Assembly: GCA_903822205.1 (NCBI GenBank)
Contig: CAIJOK010000055.1
Span: forward strand, 1-37,618
DNA: 37,618 nt
Reading direction: 5' to 3'
Source of the DNA: an uncultured beta proteobacterium
GTDB taxonomy: Bacteria; Pseudomonadota; Gammaproteobacteria; Burkholderiales; Burkholderiaceae_C
In this document: piece by piece, positions 17,818 to 25,281 of the stretch
Numbering within the stretch: position 1 is the first letter of the stretch
How the letters are laid out: every line of letters starts with the position of its first letter
Made by a program: the position numbers and the translations under genes
Notes under the pieces: generated by a model
Databases searched by the model: none
The model's input: only the letters and a program-made list of their open reading frames with translations
Told to the model about the DNA's origin: nothing

Positions 17818-17961
17818 GGAGACAATTTTCTGTCACGACTCTAAAGTGGTCCCATTATGGACAAAATTGTGAGGGGGCAACAGCCTTTGGACTGGCGCAA
17901 AACCGTCCGAACGGTCTGATCCATTTGCCAGCAAAGGGGGGCAAATCCGATCGTCACATCC

Positions 17962-20520
17962 CTATAGCCAGCGCGTCAGCGTGGCTTGCAGCTTCTTGAT
18001 GTCCAGGGGTTTAACCAAAAAGTCATCCATGCCGGCATCCAGACACTTTTGCCTGTCTTCCTCAAAGGCATTGGCGGTCAAGGCAACGATGGGCAGGCGT
18101 GGTTTGCCATGATCGGCTTGCCACAGACGGATAAGCTCAGTAGCAGTCAGGCCGTCCATCACGGGCATTTGAACGTCCATCAGCACCAGATCAGGTGTGC
18201 CACCCTGGGTGATGTGGTCAAGCGCTTGCTGGCCGTCTTCAACGATCACGATCGTCAAGCCAGAACAACCCAGCTCGTCGAGCATCGCCATGATGACCAT
18301 CCGGTTCACCAGATTGTCCTCGGCAATCAGCACCGTTCCAGTCAAATCGCTGGCTGGCACGGCAACTGATGCTGCCGTGGTCTGAAGCAACGCCTGCGCC
18401 TCGGTCTGGAGCAAAACGCGAACTCGAAACCAGAAACGTGCGCCCTGGCCGGGTTGACTGTCAATGCCGACCTCACCCCCCATCAGTTTGGCGAGTTGCA
18501 TAACGATGGACAACCCCAGACCGGTGCCACCAAATTGGCGAGTGGTCGAACTGTCTGCCTGGCTAAAAGCCTGAAACAGACGGGACTGCTGCTCATCTGA
18601 AATGCCCATGCCGCTGTCTGATACCGAAAACTCCAGCACAGCGTGCTGCGAATCGCGTTCAATTTCAATGGCCACAATGCGAACAAAGCCGTGAGCAGTG
18701 AATTTGATGGCATTGCCGACCAGGTTTGAGAGCATCTGACGCAGCCGGTACGGGTCACCCAGATAGCATGGCCCCGCCGGCCCCTGCCAGATAGATTCGA
18801 GCTGCAGCCCTTTGGTACTGGCAGTTTCGGCAAACAGGGAACGAATGTCGCCAATGAGGGCATCAACCGCAAAAGCAATCGACTCGAGCTTGAGTTTGCC
18901 CGCCTCTACTTTTGACAGGTCAAGGATGTCGTTGAGCAGTGACAGAAGTGTGTGGCCGGCATTCAGAATGGTTTGAGCGTATTGCACGCGTTTGTCATCC
19001 TGAAGTTGGGGCAATGCGAGCAACTGCGCCATGCCCAGAACGCCATTCATCGGTGTGCGAAGTTCATGGCTCATCGAGGCCAGAAACTGGCTCTTGGCAA
19101 CGGTGGCGGCCAAAGCCTCTTGCTGGGCTTCAATCAATTTTGCTTCGGCGATTTTTTGGGCTGAGATGTCAACACACGACCAAAGCACTTGATCCGGGTG
19201 CTCGCCAAACATCGTGCCTGAAATGTCAAACCAGAATAAGCTGCCATTCTTGTGGCGTAATTGAGCCTGTGTGCGAAATTTCTGATGGGCAAAAATGACG
19301 GGATATGCGGCTTTCCCTATGGCCAGGAAGGCTTCTTCGCTCGGAAAAATCAAGCGGGTATCATGCTCCAGTACCTCAGGCAAGTCATACCCCAAGGCGT
19401 TCACCAGTGACGGGGTGGCCCAGAGAACATGGCGGTTTTGCGTGATGTGCAGACTGACGATATCGCTGTGCAAAATGGCCTGTTGCTCACTCAGCAGGAC
19501 AGCAAGCCGATGCTCACTCTCGGCCACTTGCTTGTGACTGCGCATGATCTCGGTCATGTCCTGCGAGACCACCAGCACCTGAAGCTGTCCCAGACTGTCA
19601 TGCACAGGGGTCTTGATCGATTTGTAATGCCGGACTTCGCCGCTTGCCATGTCGTGACCGTCCTCAAAAACCACTTGCGTTTGGCGTGTTGACAAGACGG
19701 CCATCGCACTTTGCCGCAGGCGCTCGGCCTGATCGGCGAGCATGCCAAAGTCACCATCATGTTTGCCCAGCATGGCCGCAGGTGTAGTGTTGTACCGACT
19801 GGCCAGTGCCTGATTGACCAAGGTGAAATGGCCTTGCGCGTCCCTGAGCATGACGGGGTCTGTCATGTTGTCCATCACCGTGCGCAACAGTGCTTCGGCG
19901 CATCGGCGCTGTTCGACTTCATTCTTGGCACGCTCCAGTGCAAGGCGTGTGATCTGGTTGACGTAGTGGGTCAACGCTGCGGTCATGCCAAACATGGCCG
20001 TAGAAACAATCCATTGGGTGATGCCAACGCTGTAATTGGGCTGGGGCAGCAGGCCGGCATTTTCTGCCATGATCAGCCCCAAAATGGCCAGCGAGCTCGC
20101 CACAGTGGACATCACAATGCCACGCCATTGAAACAGTAGCCCCATCGTGATCATCCAAAGCAGATACATCGCGGCAGTGGGTGTGCGGATGGTTCCCAGA
20201 CTGACGTTCAGTGATGTGAGATGGACAAAAATGAGTACCGTCGAAAAGAACATCATCGGACCCAACTTGCCGCGGTGCAACATGTGACGAAACAGCAAAA
20301 GCACCAAGAAAAAACCCACGTCGAGCATCAGTATCCGGACTGGAACATTACGCCCCAGCACAACGCCCACGATGGACAGCAACGTTAACAAAAGGCCAAC
20401 AATGGCAAACAGATTGAGCAGGTCAGCCCGCCTTGTTTTCTCCGGTTCGCCGTCAAAAACTGGCGGCACCAACCATCGCCTGATGGCGGGTATCAGTGTG
20501 GATTGAATGTATTTATTCAT
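17962..20520 (-). CDS. Membrane hybrid histidine kinase (6 TM, PAS-PAS, HisKA-HATPase-REC)
   Basis: This 852-residue protein begins with about six transmembrane helices (about 36-56, 64-80, 88-102, 115-131, 134-152, 168-186), a MASE-like integral sensor. Two PAS domains follow (about 210-325 and 340-458), then HisKA with H485 in MSHELRTPMNGVLG. The HATPase has NAIKF and FGGTGLGLS, and the C-terminal receiver has LMDVQMPVMDG and a KPLD lysine. The kinase and receiver part is close to that of the neighbouring gene 20640-22625, pointing to tandem duplication with different sensor halves. It lacks an Hpt domain, so onward transfer needs another protein or goes directly to the REC proteins downstream. 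The start is ATG 20520, reached after a heptameric repeat region. Confidence 0.92.
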   Translation of the reverse strand: MNKYIQSTLIPAIRRWLVPPVFDGEPEKTRRADLLNLFAIVGLLLTLLSIVGVVLGRNVPVRILMLDVGFFLVLLLFRHMLHRGKLGPMMFFSTVLIFVHLTSLNVSLGTIRTPTAAMYLLWMITMGLLFQWRGIVMSTVASSLAILGLIMAENAGLLPQPNYSVGITQWIVSTAMFGMTAALTHYVNQITRLALERAKNEVEQRRCAEALLRTVMDNMTDPVMLRDAQGHFTLVNQALASRYNTTPAAMLGKHDGDFGMLADQAERLRQSAMAVLSTRQTQVVFEDGHDMASGEVRHYKSIKTPVHDSLGQLQVLVVSQDMTEIMRSHKQVAESEHRLAVLLSEQQAILHSDIVSLHITQNRHVLWATPSLVNALGYDLPEVLEHDTRLIFPSEEAFLAIGKAAYPVIFAHQKFRTQAQLRHKNGSLFWFDISGTMFGEHPDQVLWSCVDISAQKIAEAKLIEAQQEALAATVAKSQFLASMSHELRTPMNGVLGMAQLLALPQLQDDKRVQYAQTILNAGHTLLSLLNDILDLSKVEAGKLKLESIAFAVDALIGDIRSLFAETASTKGLQLESIWQGPAGPCYLGDPYRLRQMLSNLVGNAIKFTAHGFVRIVAIEIERDSQHAVLEFSVSDSGMGISDEQQSRLFQAFSQADSSTTRQFGGTGLGLSIVMQLAKLMGGEVGIDSQPGQGARFWFRVRVLLQTEAQALLQTTAASVAVPASDLTGTVLIAEDNLVNRMVIMAMLDELGCSGLTIVIVEDGQQALDHITQGGTPDLVLMDVQMPVMDGLTATELIRLWQADHGKPRLPIVALTANAFEEDRQKCLDAGMDDFLVKPLDIKKLQATLTRWL

Positions 20521-20534
20521 TGGCTATCCGATTA

Positions 20535-20583
20535 GTTTTGAGTTTTAAGTTTTGAGTTTTAAGTTTTAAGTTTTGAGTTTTGA
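20535..20583. repeat. Heptameric tandem repeat GTTTTRA x7
   Basis: Seven consecutive 7-bp units, GTTTTGA or GTTTTAA, run from 20535 to 20583 and end 14 bp before the start of the membrane hybrid kinase (read on the - strand). The units alternate irregularly between the two forms. Copy number could change by slippage, which would alter the spacing of the kinase leader. Confidence 0.9.
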
Positions 20584-20613
20584 GTCGTTAGTGACGAATA
20601 TTTTGTTGGTATT

Positions 20614-20641
20614 AACTCCTAACTCCTAACTCCTAACTCCT
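20614..20641. repeat. Heptameric tandem repeat AACTCCT x4
   Basis: Four exact AACTCCT units, followed by a partial fifth, fill 20614-20641. On the transcribed strand this reads AGGAGTT repeated, so each unit carries a Shine-Dalgarno-like AGGAG. The repeat array overlaps the TAG stop codon of the upstream hybrid kinase. It is a second 7-bp tract in the same 119-bp spacer, unrelated in sequence to the first. Confidence 0.9.
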
Positions 20642-22625
20642 AACTTGACCCCAACCACTTCCCCAGCGCAGCTTGCAGTTTCAGAAGGTCAAGGGGTTTG
20701 ACCAGAAAATCATCCATGCCGCTGTCCAGGCATTTTTGCCTGTCTTCTTCAAAGGCGTTGGCGGTCAGGGCAACGATCGTCGTGCGTGGTTTGTTGTGAT
20801 CGGCTTGCCATAATCGAATTTTTTCGGTTGCTTCGAGGCCGCCCATGATGGGCATTTGAACGTCCATCAACACGAGATCAGGCGCGCCACCTTGCGTGAT
20901 GAAGTCAAGCGCCTGTTGGCCGTCTTCAACGACCGTGACAGTCAAGCCCGAACAACCCATCTCGCCCAGCATCGCCATGATGACCATCCGGTTCACTGGA
21001 TTGTCCTCGGCGATCAGCACCTTTCCCGTCAAAACCCCCGCTGGAACTGCCTCTGATGCTGCCGTGGTTTCTAGCGACCCAAGCGCTTCTGACTGGAAAG
21101 CGACGCGCACTCGAAACCAAAAACGTGCGCCGTGGTCAGGTTGGCTGTCAATGCCAACCTCACCGTCCATCAGATGCGCCAGCCGTGAAACAATGGACAG
21201 TCCTAAACCTGTGCCGCCAAATCGTCGGGTGGTCGAACTGTCTGCCTGGCTAAAAGGCTGAAACAGACTGGCCTGCTGCATGGCGCTGATGCCAACGCCA
21301 CTGTCTGACACAGAAAACTCAAGCACCGCATGCTGCGACTGGCGATCAACTTCGCTGGCCACCAGGCGAACAAAGCCTTGAGCGGTAAATTTGATGGCAT
21401 TGCCCACCAGGTTTGAGACCATCTGGCGCAGCCGGTAGGGGTCGCCCAAATAGCACTGCCCCACCGGCCCTTGCCAGTCAGATGTCAGTTGCAGCCCTTT
21501 GGCCTTGGCTGTTTCGGCAAACAGGGAACAAATATCACCCACGATCGGATCGACTGCAAAAGCAATTGATTCAAGTTTTAGCTTGCCAGCCTCTACTTTG
21601 GACAGATCCAGGATGTCGTTGAGCAGCGACAAAAGCGTGTGGCCTGAGCTCAAAATGGTTTGTGCGTATTGGATGCGTTTGTCATCCTGAATTTCAGGCT
21701 TGATAAGCAACTGCGCCATGCCCAAAATGCCGTTCATCGGTGTGCGGACCTCATGACTCATCGCTGCCAAAAATTCGCTTTTGGCTCTGTTGGCGCGTTC
21801 CGCCTCTTGTTTGGCTTGCAAAAGTTCTTCGGCCTTGGCTTCGGCCAGGCTGACATCCTCTAGCAACCAAAGCCATCCGCTGGTTCGCTCAGGGTGTATG
21901 GGGGTGAGGGTGACTCGCAGCGCCGTTGGCGTGGAGTCAAACCGCCAGATCAGCCCGCACAAGGCCTCTTGGTCATATTCCTGAACAAACGACCCCAAGT
22001 GCTGACGCAAAGTATCTGCATTGATGGCACGTGAGGCCGTATCCGAGAGCTTGGCGGCCAAAACGCCTGCCTCTGTTTCTCCCGGTGGCAAACCCAGGTA
22101 GCCCGCAGCGACCTTGTTGACATAGCCAGGGCGGTTGCCTGTGGGCACCACGATCACGCCCTGTGGCAGCGCATCGGCAACGCCCAGCATCTGTCGAAAG
22201 CCTTGATGACTGGCCTCAACGTGTGTGTCAGTCAGATCGAACTGGGATCGCAATGCCGCCAGCGCCAAATGCAGGATGTCCGATGCCGATGCCGATGCCA
22301 GTGCCAGTGCCGATGGCGGATGATCATCCCAGAGCACCAAAACTCCCCCCCGAGTGCCATCCATCGCAAACATGGCCGTGCCAATTTGATGATGCAAACG
22401 GGCACGCAACTCCAGGGGGATCATGGTGTGCGCATCTCGCCCTTCAAACCGATGAATGCCGTCGGCAATGCGCGGCGGCAAAAAACTGCCTATCTGAAAA
22501 TCTGGAGGGGAAACCCCAAGAGGAAGCGAAAGAAGGGGATTATTGTTGTGCCAGTAAATGACAGCACCAGCAGCCAGTAAAGTGCGCAATGCGTGCGCTT
22601 GGCTGCTTAAGTCAAGAACGGACAT
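20640..22625 (-). CDS. GAF/PAS hybrid histidine kinase partnered with RsbQ-like hydrolase
   Basis: This 661-residue soluble hybrid kinase has an N-terminal GAF-like domain (about 10-130) and a PAS domain (about 145-258). HisKA carries H291 in MSHEVRTPMNGILG, the HATPase has NAIKF and FGGTGLGLS, and a C-terminal receiver has LMDVQMPIMGG and VKPLD. Its ATG lies inside the 3' end of the hydrolase gene (14-base overlap) without a good ribosome binding site close by, implying translational coupling. In the known RsbQ-RsbP pair the hydrolase signals through a PAS domain, so the PAS domain here is the likely receiver of the hydrolase signal. The kinase-receiver half is nearly a copy of the next gene's. 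A hexamer repeat encodes a Ser-Ala run at 110-115. Confidence 0.92.
   Translation of the reverse strand: MSVLDLSSQAHALRTLLAAGAVIYWHNNNPLLSLPLGVSPPDFQIGSFLPPRIADGIHRFEGRDAHTMIPLELRARLHHQIGTAMFAMDGTRGGVLVLWDDHPPSALALASASASDILHLALAALRSQFDLTDTHVEASHQGFRQMLGVADALPQGVIVVPTGNRPGYVNKVAAGYLGLPPGETEAGVLAAKLSDTASRAINADTLRQHLGSFVQEYDQEALCGLIWRFDSTPTALRVTLTPIHPERTSGWLWLLEDVSLAEAKAEELLQAKQEAERANRAKSEFLAAMSHEVRTPMNGILGMAQLLIKPEIQDDKRIQYAQTILSSGHTLLSLLNDILDLSKVEAGKLKLESIAFAVDPIVGDICSLFAETAKAKGLQLTSDWQGPVGQCYLGDPYRLRQMVSNLVGNAIKFTAQGFVRLVASEVDRQSQHAVLEFSVSDSGVGISAMQQASLFQPFSQADSSTTRRFGGTGLGLSIVSRLAHLMDGEVGIDSQPDHGARFWFRVRVAFQSEALGSLETTAASEAVPAGVLTGKVLIAEDNPVNRMVIMAMLGEMGCSGLTVTVVEDGQQALDFITQGGAPDLVLMDVQMPIMGGLEATEKIRLWQADHNKPRTTIVALTANAFEEDRQKCLDSGMDDFLVKPLDLLKLQAALGKWLGSS
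22281..22316. repeat. In-frame hexanucleotide repeat in the GAF/PAS kinase
   Basis: Six 6-bp units (CGATGC x3, CAGTGC x2, then CGATGG) run through the coding sequence and encode alternating serine and alanine between the GAF-like core and its last helix. Gain or loss of units keeps the frame, so it can only lengthen or shorten this loop. Confidence 0.8.
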
Positions 22626-23427
22626 ACTCAGTTAAAAATTCCTGAATCGCCGCATTGACCTCGTCTGGCGCGCTGATGTGCGGAAAATGGCCTTCCGCTT
22701 GAATCACCCGGAAATCCGTCGCACGCATCTGTGTGGCCAACCATTTGGAAGCTGCAAACGGCACTGCGGGGTCATGCGCTGCCTGTAAAACCTGGGTGGG
22801 TACCAACACCCGTGAGACATCGGCGCGGTGGTCAGAATGAAAAATGGTATCAAGAACGGCACAGGCAATATCGGAGCGCATGGCCAGCAAGGAACGTGTG
22901 AACTCCAGCGCAAGATGTGGACGATCGGGGTTGGCTGCCACCAAAGGGGCAAAGCCATTGGCCCAAACCGCGTAGTCGCTGCGCATTGCGGCCAGTAAGG
23001 TGTCCACTTGCTCGGCTGAGAACCCACCGATATAACCCGTGGCAGCATCGTCGATGTAACAAGCAGAGCCACAGAGCAAGGTCAACGAGGCAAACAGCTC
23101 AGGATTGGCGTTGGCGGCCAGCACACCCACGATGCCTGCGACCGAATGACCGACATAACTGACACCTTGTATTTGCAGCGATTGCATCAATTCAACCAAA
23201 TCTTCGGCAAAACCAAAGAGCGTACGGTGGCGCTCTGCTTGGTAAAGCGGCAAGGTGAGTGCAGAGGCACCTGCTGCGTCGTAGGTGACCACCCGATAAC
23301 CAAGGTCCACCAAGGATGCCACCACACAATCCCAGGCAGAGGGGTGGGTACCAAAACCATTGCCAAACACCACGGTATGGGGTCCATGGCCACGTATGCA
23401 CACTCCAAATTGGTCAGCAAAATGCAT
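22612..23427 (-). CDS. RsbQ-like alpha/beta hydrolase (D14/KAI2-type fold)
   Basis: This protein is 271 residues from ATG 23427, which has GGAG nine bases upstream; a GTG at 23451 would add eight. The catalytic triad is S95 in VGHSVAG, D219 in AAHDPAVP and H247 in GHFPH. That is almost the same numbering as in Bacillus RsbQ (S96, D219, H247, from memory). Other RsbQ-like stretches are NGFGTHPSAWD, GSACYIDD, GGFSAEQVD and FHSDHRADVSRV. RsbQ hydrolases make or bind a small hydrophobic signal that activates a PAS-domain partner; plant D14 and KAI2 receptors share the fold. The gene overlaps the PAS hybrid kinase by 14 bases, so the partner here is a kinase instead of a PP2C phosphatase. The ligand is unknown. 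Confidence 0.9.
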   Translation of the reverse strand: MHFADQFGVCIRGHGPHTVVFGNGFGTHPSAWDCVVASLVDLGYRVVTYDAAGASALTLPLYQAERHRTLFGFAEDLVELMQSLQIQGVSYVGHSVAGIVGVLAANANPELFASLTLLCGSACYIDDAATGYIGGFSAEQVDTLLAAMRSDYAVWANGFAPLVAANPDRPHLALEFTRSLLAMRSDIACAVLDTIFHSDHRADVSRVLVPTQVLQAAHDPAVPFAASKWLATQMRATDFRVIQAEGHFPHISAPDEVNAAIQEFLTEYVRS

Positions 23428-23443
23428 GTTGAAACGCTCCAAT

Positions 23444-23459
23444 GCTCCCACATGGGAGC
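23444..23459. repeat. Short perfect hairpin before the hydrolase gene
   Basis: GCTCCCA at 23444-23450 and TGGGAGC at 23453-23459 form a 7-bp stem with a 2-base centre. It sits between the cNMP-FliG-like stop and the hydrolase ATG and covers the alternative GTG start. It could be an operator or a weak attenuator. No T-tract follows on the - strand. Confidence 0.55.
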
Positions 23460-23478
23460 GCTAATAGAAAATACACGG

Positions 23479-24696
23479 TTACGAATGGTTGATCATTTTT
23501 TCTTTAATGCTGAGGATGATAGCTTGCGAAATCTGCTGCACCTCAACGGCATCCACCTCTTGAAGAGTACTGATCTCATTTTCAAGTTCTTGCCGTTTGG
23601 ATCGTGAAAGACAGGCCATGATTTTGTCTTTGACGACCTCCTCTTGCATCGTACCGAAAAGCTTAGCAAGATCATAGATGTCATAGCGGGAAATGACATC
23701 AAAAGCAGACTTTTGGTCGGCAAATTCAATGTCACTAATGTCCGTAAAGTCTTGCGGCAGCTTGATTTTTCGCTCTACAAAAAACTTGCGCCCTTTGTCG
23801 TTCAAGAGTCGCATGATTTCGCTTTTGCGAAATGTAAAAATATCTTCGGCAAATTCGCTGCTCCCAAGCTTTTTGAGAAGTATGGCGCGATCCACATCGA
23901 CCAAGGCAGAAAATTCATCCACACCGATGTATTCATAATCGAGTTTTCCATGATCTTTGTGCGATTTGGAGATTCTGCGTGCCAACCCCAGAATGTCCTT
24001 TGGAGCGAAGATGACACGCTTGCCACTGCCGTTTTCGTCTTCGATTCGAACCAAATGCAGCATGACCAGCTTGCCAACGCTGTCGCGGATATGGATGTCG
24101 GAGTGGCCAAGCAAAATACGCGCACTGCTGAAGACATCGCTCAATGCAGGTCTGGCCAGCGCCGAATGTGACTGACTGACCACAGCATCGGCCTTTTGTT
24201 TGCCGATATCCGCAATACCCAAAAGGTAAAGCAACTGTGCATAAACCAGAACGTCGGGCTGGTAGTTGATCCGGGTGGCAATCAGTTCATTGTCCATGGT
24301 GGACTGTTTGGCCAGTGTCTGCAAAATGCCGCTCACCAGCCTGGGCAGGACGCGCAGTTCCGCGTCGAGTTTTTCGTTTTCGATGAGGTAAAGCTCACAG
24401 TAGGTACGGGCAACGGCATTGGTGGTGCGACCGCTGTTGAGCAATCGCGAATCCATGCCAAAGCACTGCCCCTTGCCCAATGACCTGACGATTACCCGCT
24501 TTTCCTCGCGAACCACGTAGAAGTCAACCTCTCCCTCTTTGATCACGTACATGTGGCTGGAGGTCATGCCTTCGGTATAGATGATGTCGCCGGCGTAAAA
24601 GCGTTGCTGCGTCAAGTTATCGCTGTCGTCGATAGGCATCGACACACCATCGTCATTGAGTTTGCTTGCCTTGTTCATCCCAGTGGTGTCCCCCAT
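23479..24696 (-). CDS. Cyclic-nucleotide-binding protein with FliG-like C-terminal domain
   Basis: The N-terminal part of this 405-residue protein (about 30-130) is a cNMP-binding beta-roll (FYAGDIIYTEG, MYVIKEGEVDFYVV, GKGQCFGMDSRLL). In the phosphate-binding cassette the usual FGE is FGM, while R90 is kept. A middle section (about 145-235) is partly winged-helix-like. The C-terminal region (about 255-403) resembles FliG middle/C-terminal domains: one segment FSALVDVDRAILLKKLG, and a second with FDVISRYDIYDLAKLFG, EEVVKDKIMACLSRSKRQE and a final helix. FliG is the flagellar rotor switch protein, so this may link a nucleotide signal to rotor-like assembly or to protein-protein scaffolding. 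It is the first gene of the signalling cluster. The FliG-like call is by eye and needs a profile search. Confidence 0.75.
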   Translation of the reverse strand: MGDTTGMNKASKLNDDGVSMPIDDSDNLTQQRFYAGDIIYTEGMTSSHMYVIKEGEVDFYVVREEKRVIVRSLGKGQCFGMDSRLLNSGRTTNAVARTYCELYLIENEKLDAELRVLPRLVSGILQTLAKQSTMDNELIATRINYQPDVLVYAQLLYLLGIADIGKQKADAVVSQSHSALARPALSDVFSSARILLGHSDIHIRDSVGKLVMLHLVRIEDENGSGKRVIFAPKDILGLARRISKSHKDHGKLDYEYIGVDEFSALVDVDRAILLKKLGSSEFAEDIFTFRKSEIMRLLNDKGRKFFVERKIKLPQDFTDISDIEFADQKSAFDVISRYDIYDLAKLFGTMQEEVVKDKIMACLSRSKRQELENEISTLQEVDAVEVQQISQAIILSIKEKMINHS

Positions 24697-24918
24697 AAAA
24701 ATTCCATCTTAAGCCAGTACAAGACTGGGCTGTCGGTTGGACCAACGACGGCCTGCACCCACATCAGACCCTCTGAATCAGTTGTGTTGCCTGTGCGTAT
24801 TGTTATCAGGATTATGTGATCGGACTTCTTACTTTGGGCAGAATTTTAGCAAATTTTATCACTTCCTATAAAAAAACCTCGTCTTAACGTCAAACAGCGA
24901 ACCTTGTAGCCCATAGGG

Positions 24919-25206
24919 TTAGTTCGCACGCCCTTCCGGTGGCGAACCTTTGGGCTGGATGGGTCTTGCCACCAACCCTTTGGGGGAGTCTTCGCACATG
25001 GCAGCCACCTTGCCCTCTCGGGTGGTGTGTTGAATGGCATCGCCAGCCTTTTTGCCCTTACAGTCCGCATAAGCTTGCGGGGGTGGTTCGTGAACAATGG
25101 GGGCGACTGTGCGTGCTGGAGGGGCCGGCAATTTGTCCTGTGCGATGACACCTCCAGTGCAAGAGACTGCAACCCAAAGGGTCAGTACCCAGTGATTCGT
25201 TTTCAT
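24919..25206 (-). CDS. Small secreted protein, unknown function
   Basis: About 95 residues from ATG 25206, which has AAGGA ten bases upstream; a frame start 18 bases earlier has no such site. Residues 1-22 are a signal peptide (hydrophobic LTLWVAV, then GGVIAQ). The mature part has a proline-rich stretch (PAPPART, HEPPPQ) and a short two-cysteine motif, ADCKGKKAGD then VAAMCEDSP. This resembles small periplasmic proteins in which paired cysteines clamp a glycine-rich hairpin. It follows the lipoprotein gene after a hairpin terminator. Function not recognised. Confidence 0.72.
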   Translation of the reverse strand: MKTNHWVLTLWVAVSCTGGVIAQDKLPAPPARTVAPIVHEPPPQAYADCKGKKAGDAIQHTTREGKVAAMCEDSPKGLVARPIQPKGSPPEGRAN

Positions 25207-25240
25207 GATGTCATTTCCTTTCATGGTTCAAAAGTGGTGA

Positions 25241-25269
25241 AAGCCCTCGCCGTCGACCAGCGAGGGCTT
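25241..25269 (-). terminator. Hairpin terminator after the lipoprotein gene
   Basis: AAGCCCTCG at 25241-25249 pairs perfectly with CGAGGGCTT at 25261-25269 (9-bp stem, 11-base loop). It starts 12 bases beyond the lipoprotein stop when read on the - strand. Only a modest T-rich stretch (CACTTTTG) follows, so termination may be partial and allow read-through into the small secreted protein gene. Confidence 0.6.
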
Positions 25270-25281
25270 GCCTCGTATCGC

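Noticed and set aside
20535-20641. CRISPR-like array
   Set aside because: Units are 7 bp and contiguous, with no spacers and no cas genes.
24697-24918. Promoter for the signalling cluster in an AT-rich stretch near 24840-24880
   Set aside because: TAAAAT-like boxes are present, but no convincing -35 partner at the right spacing was found.
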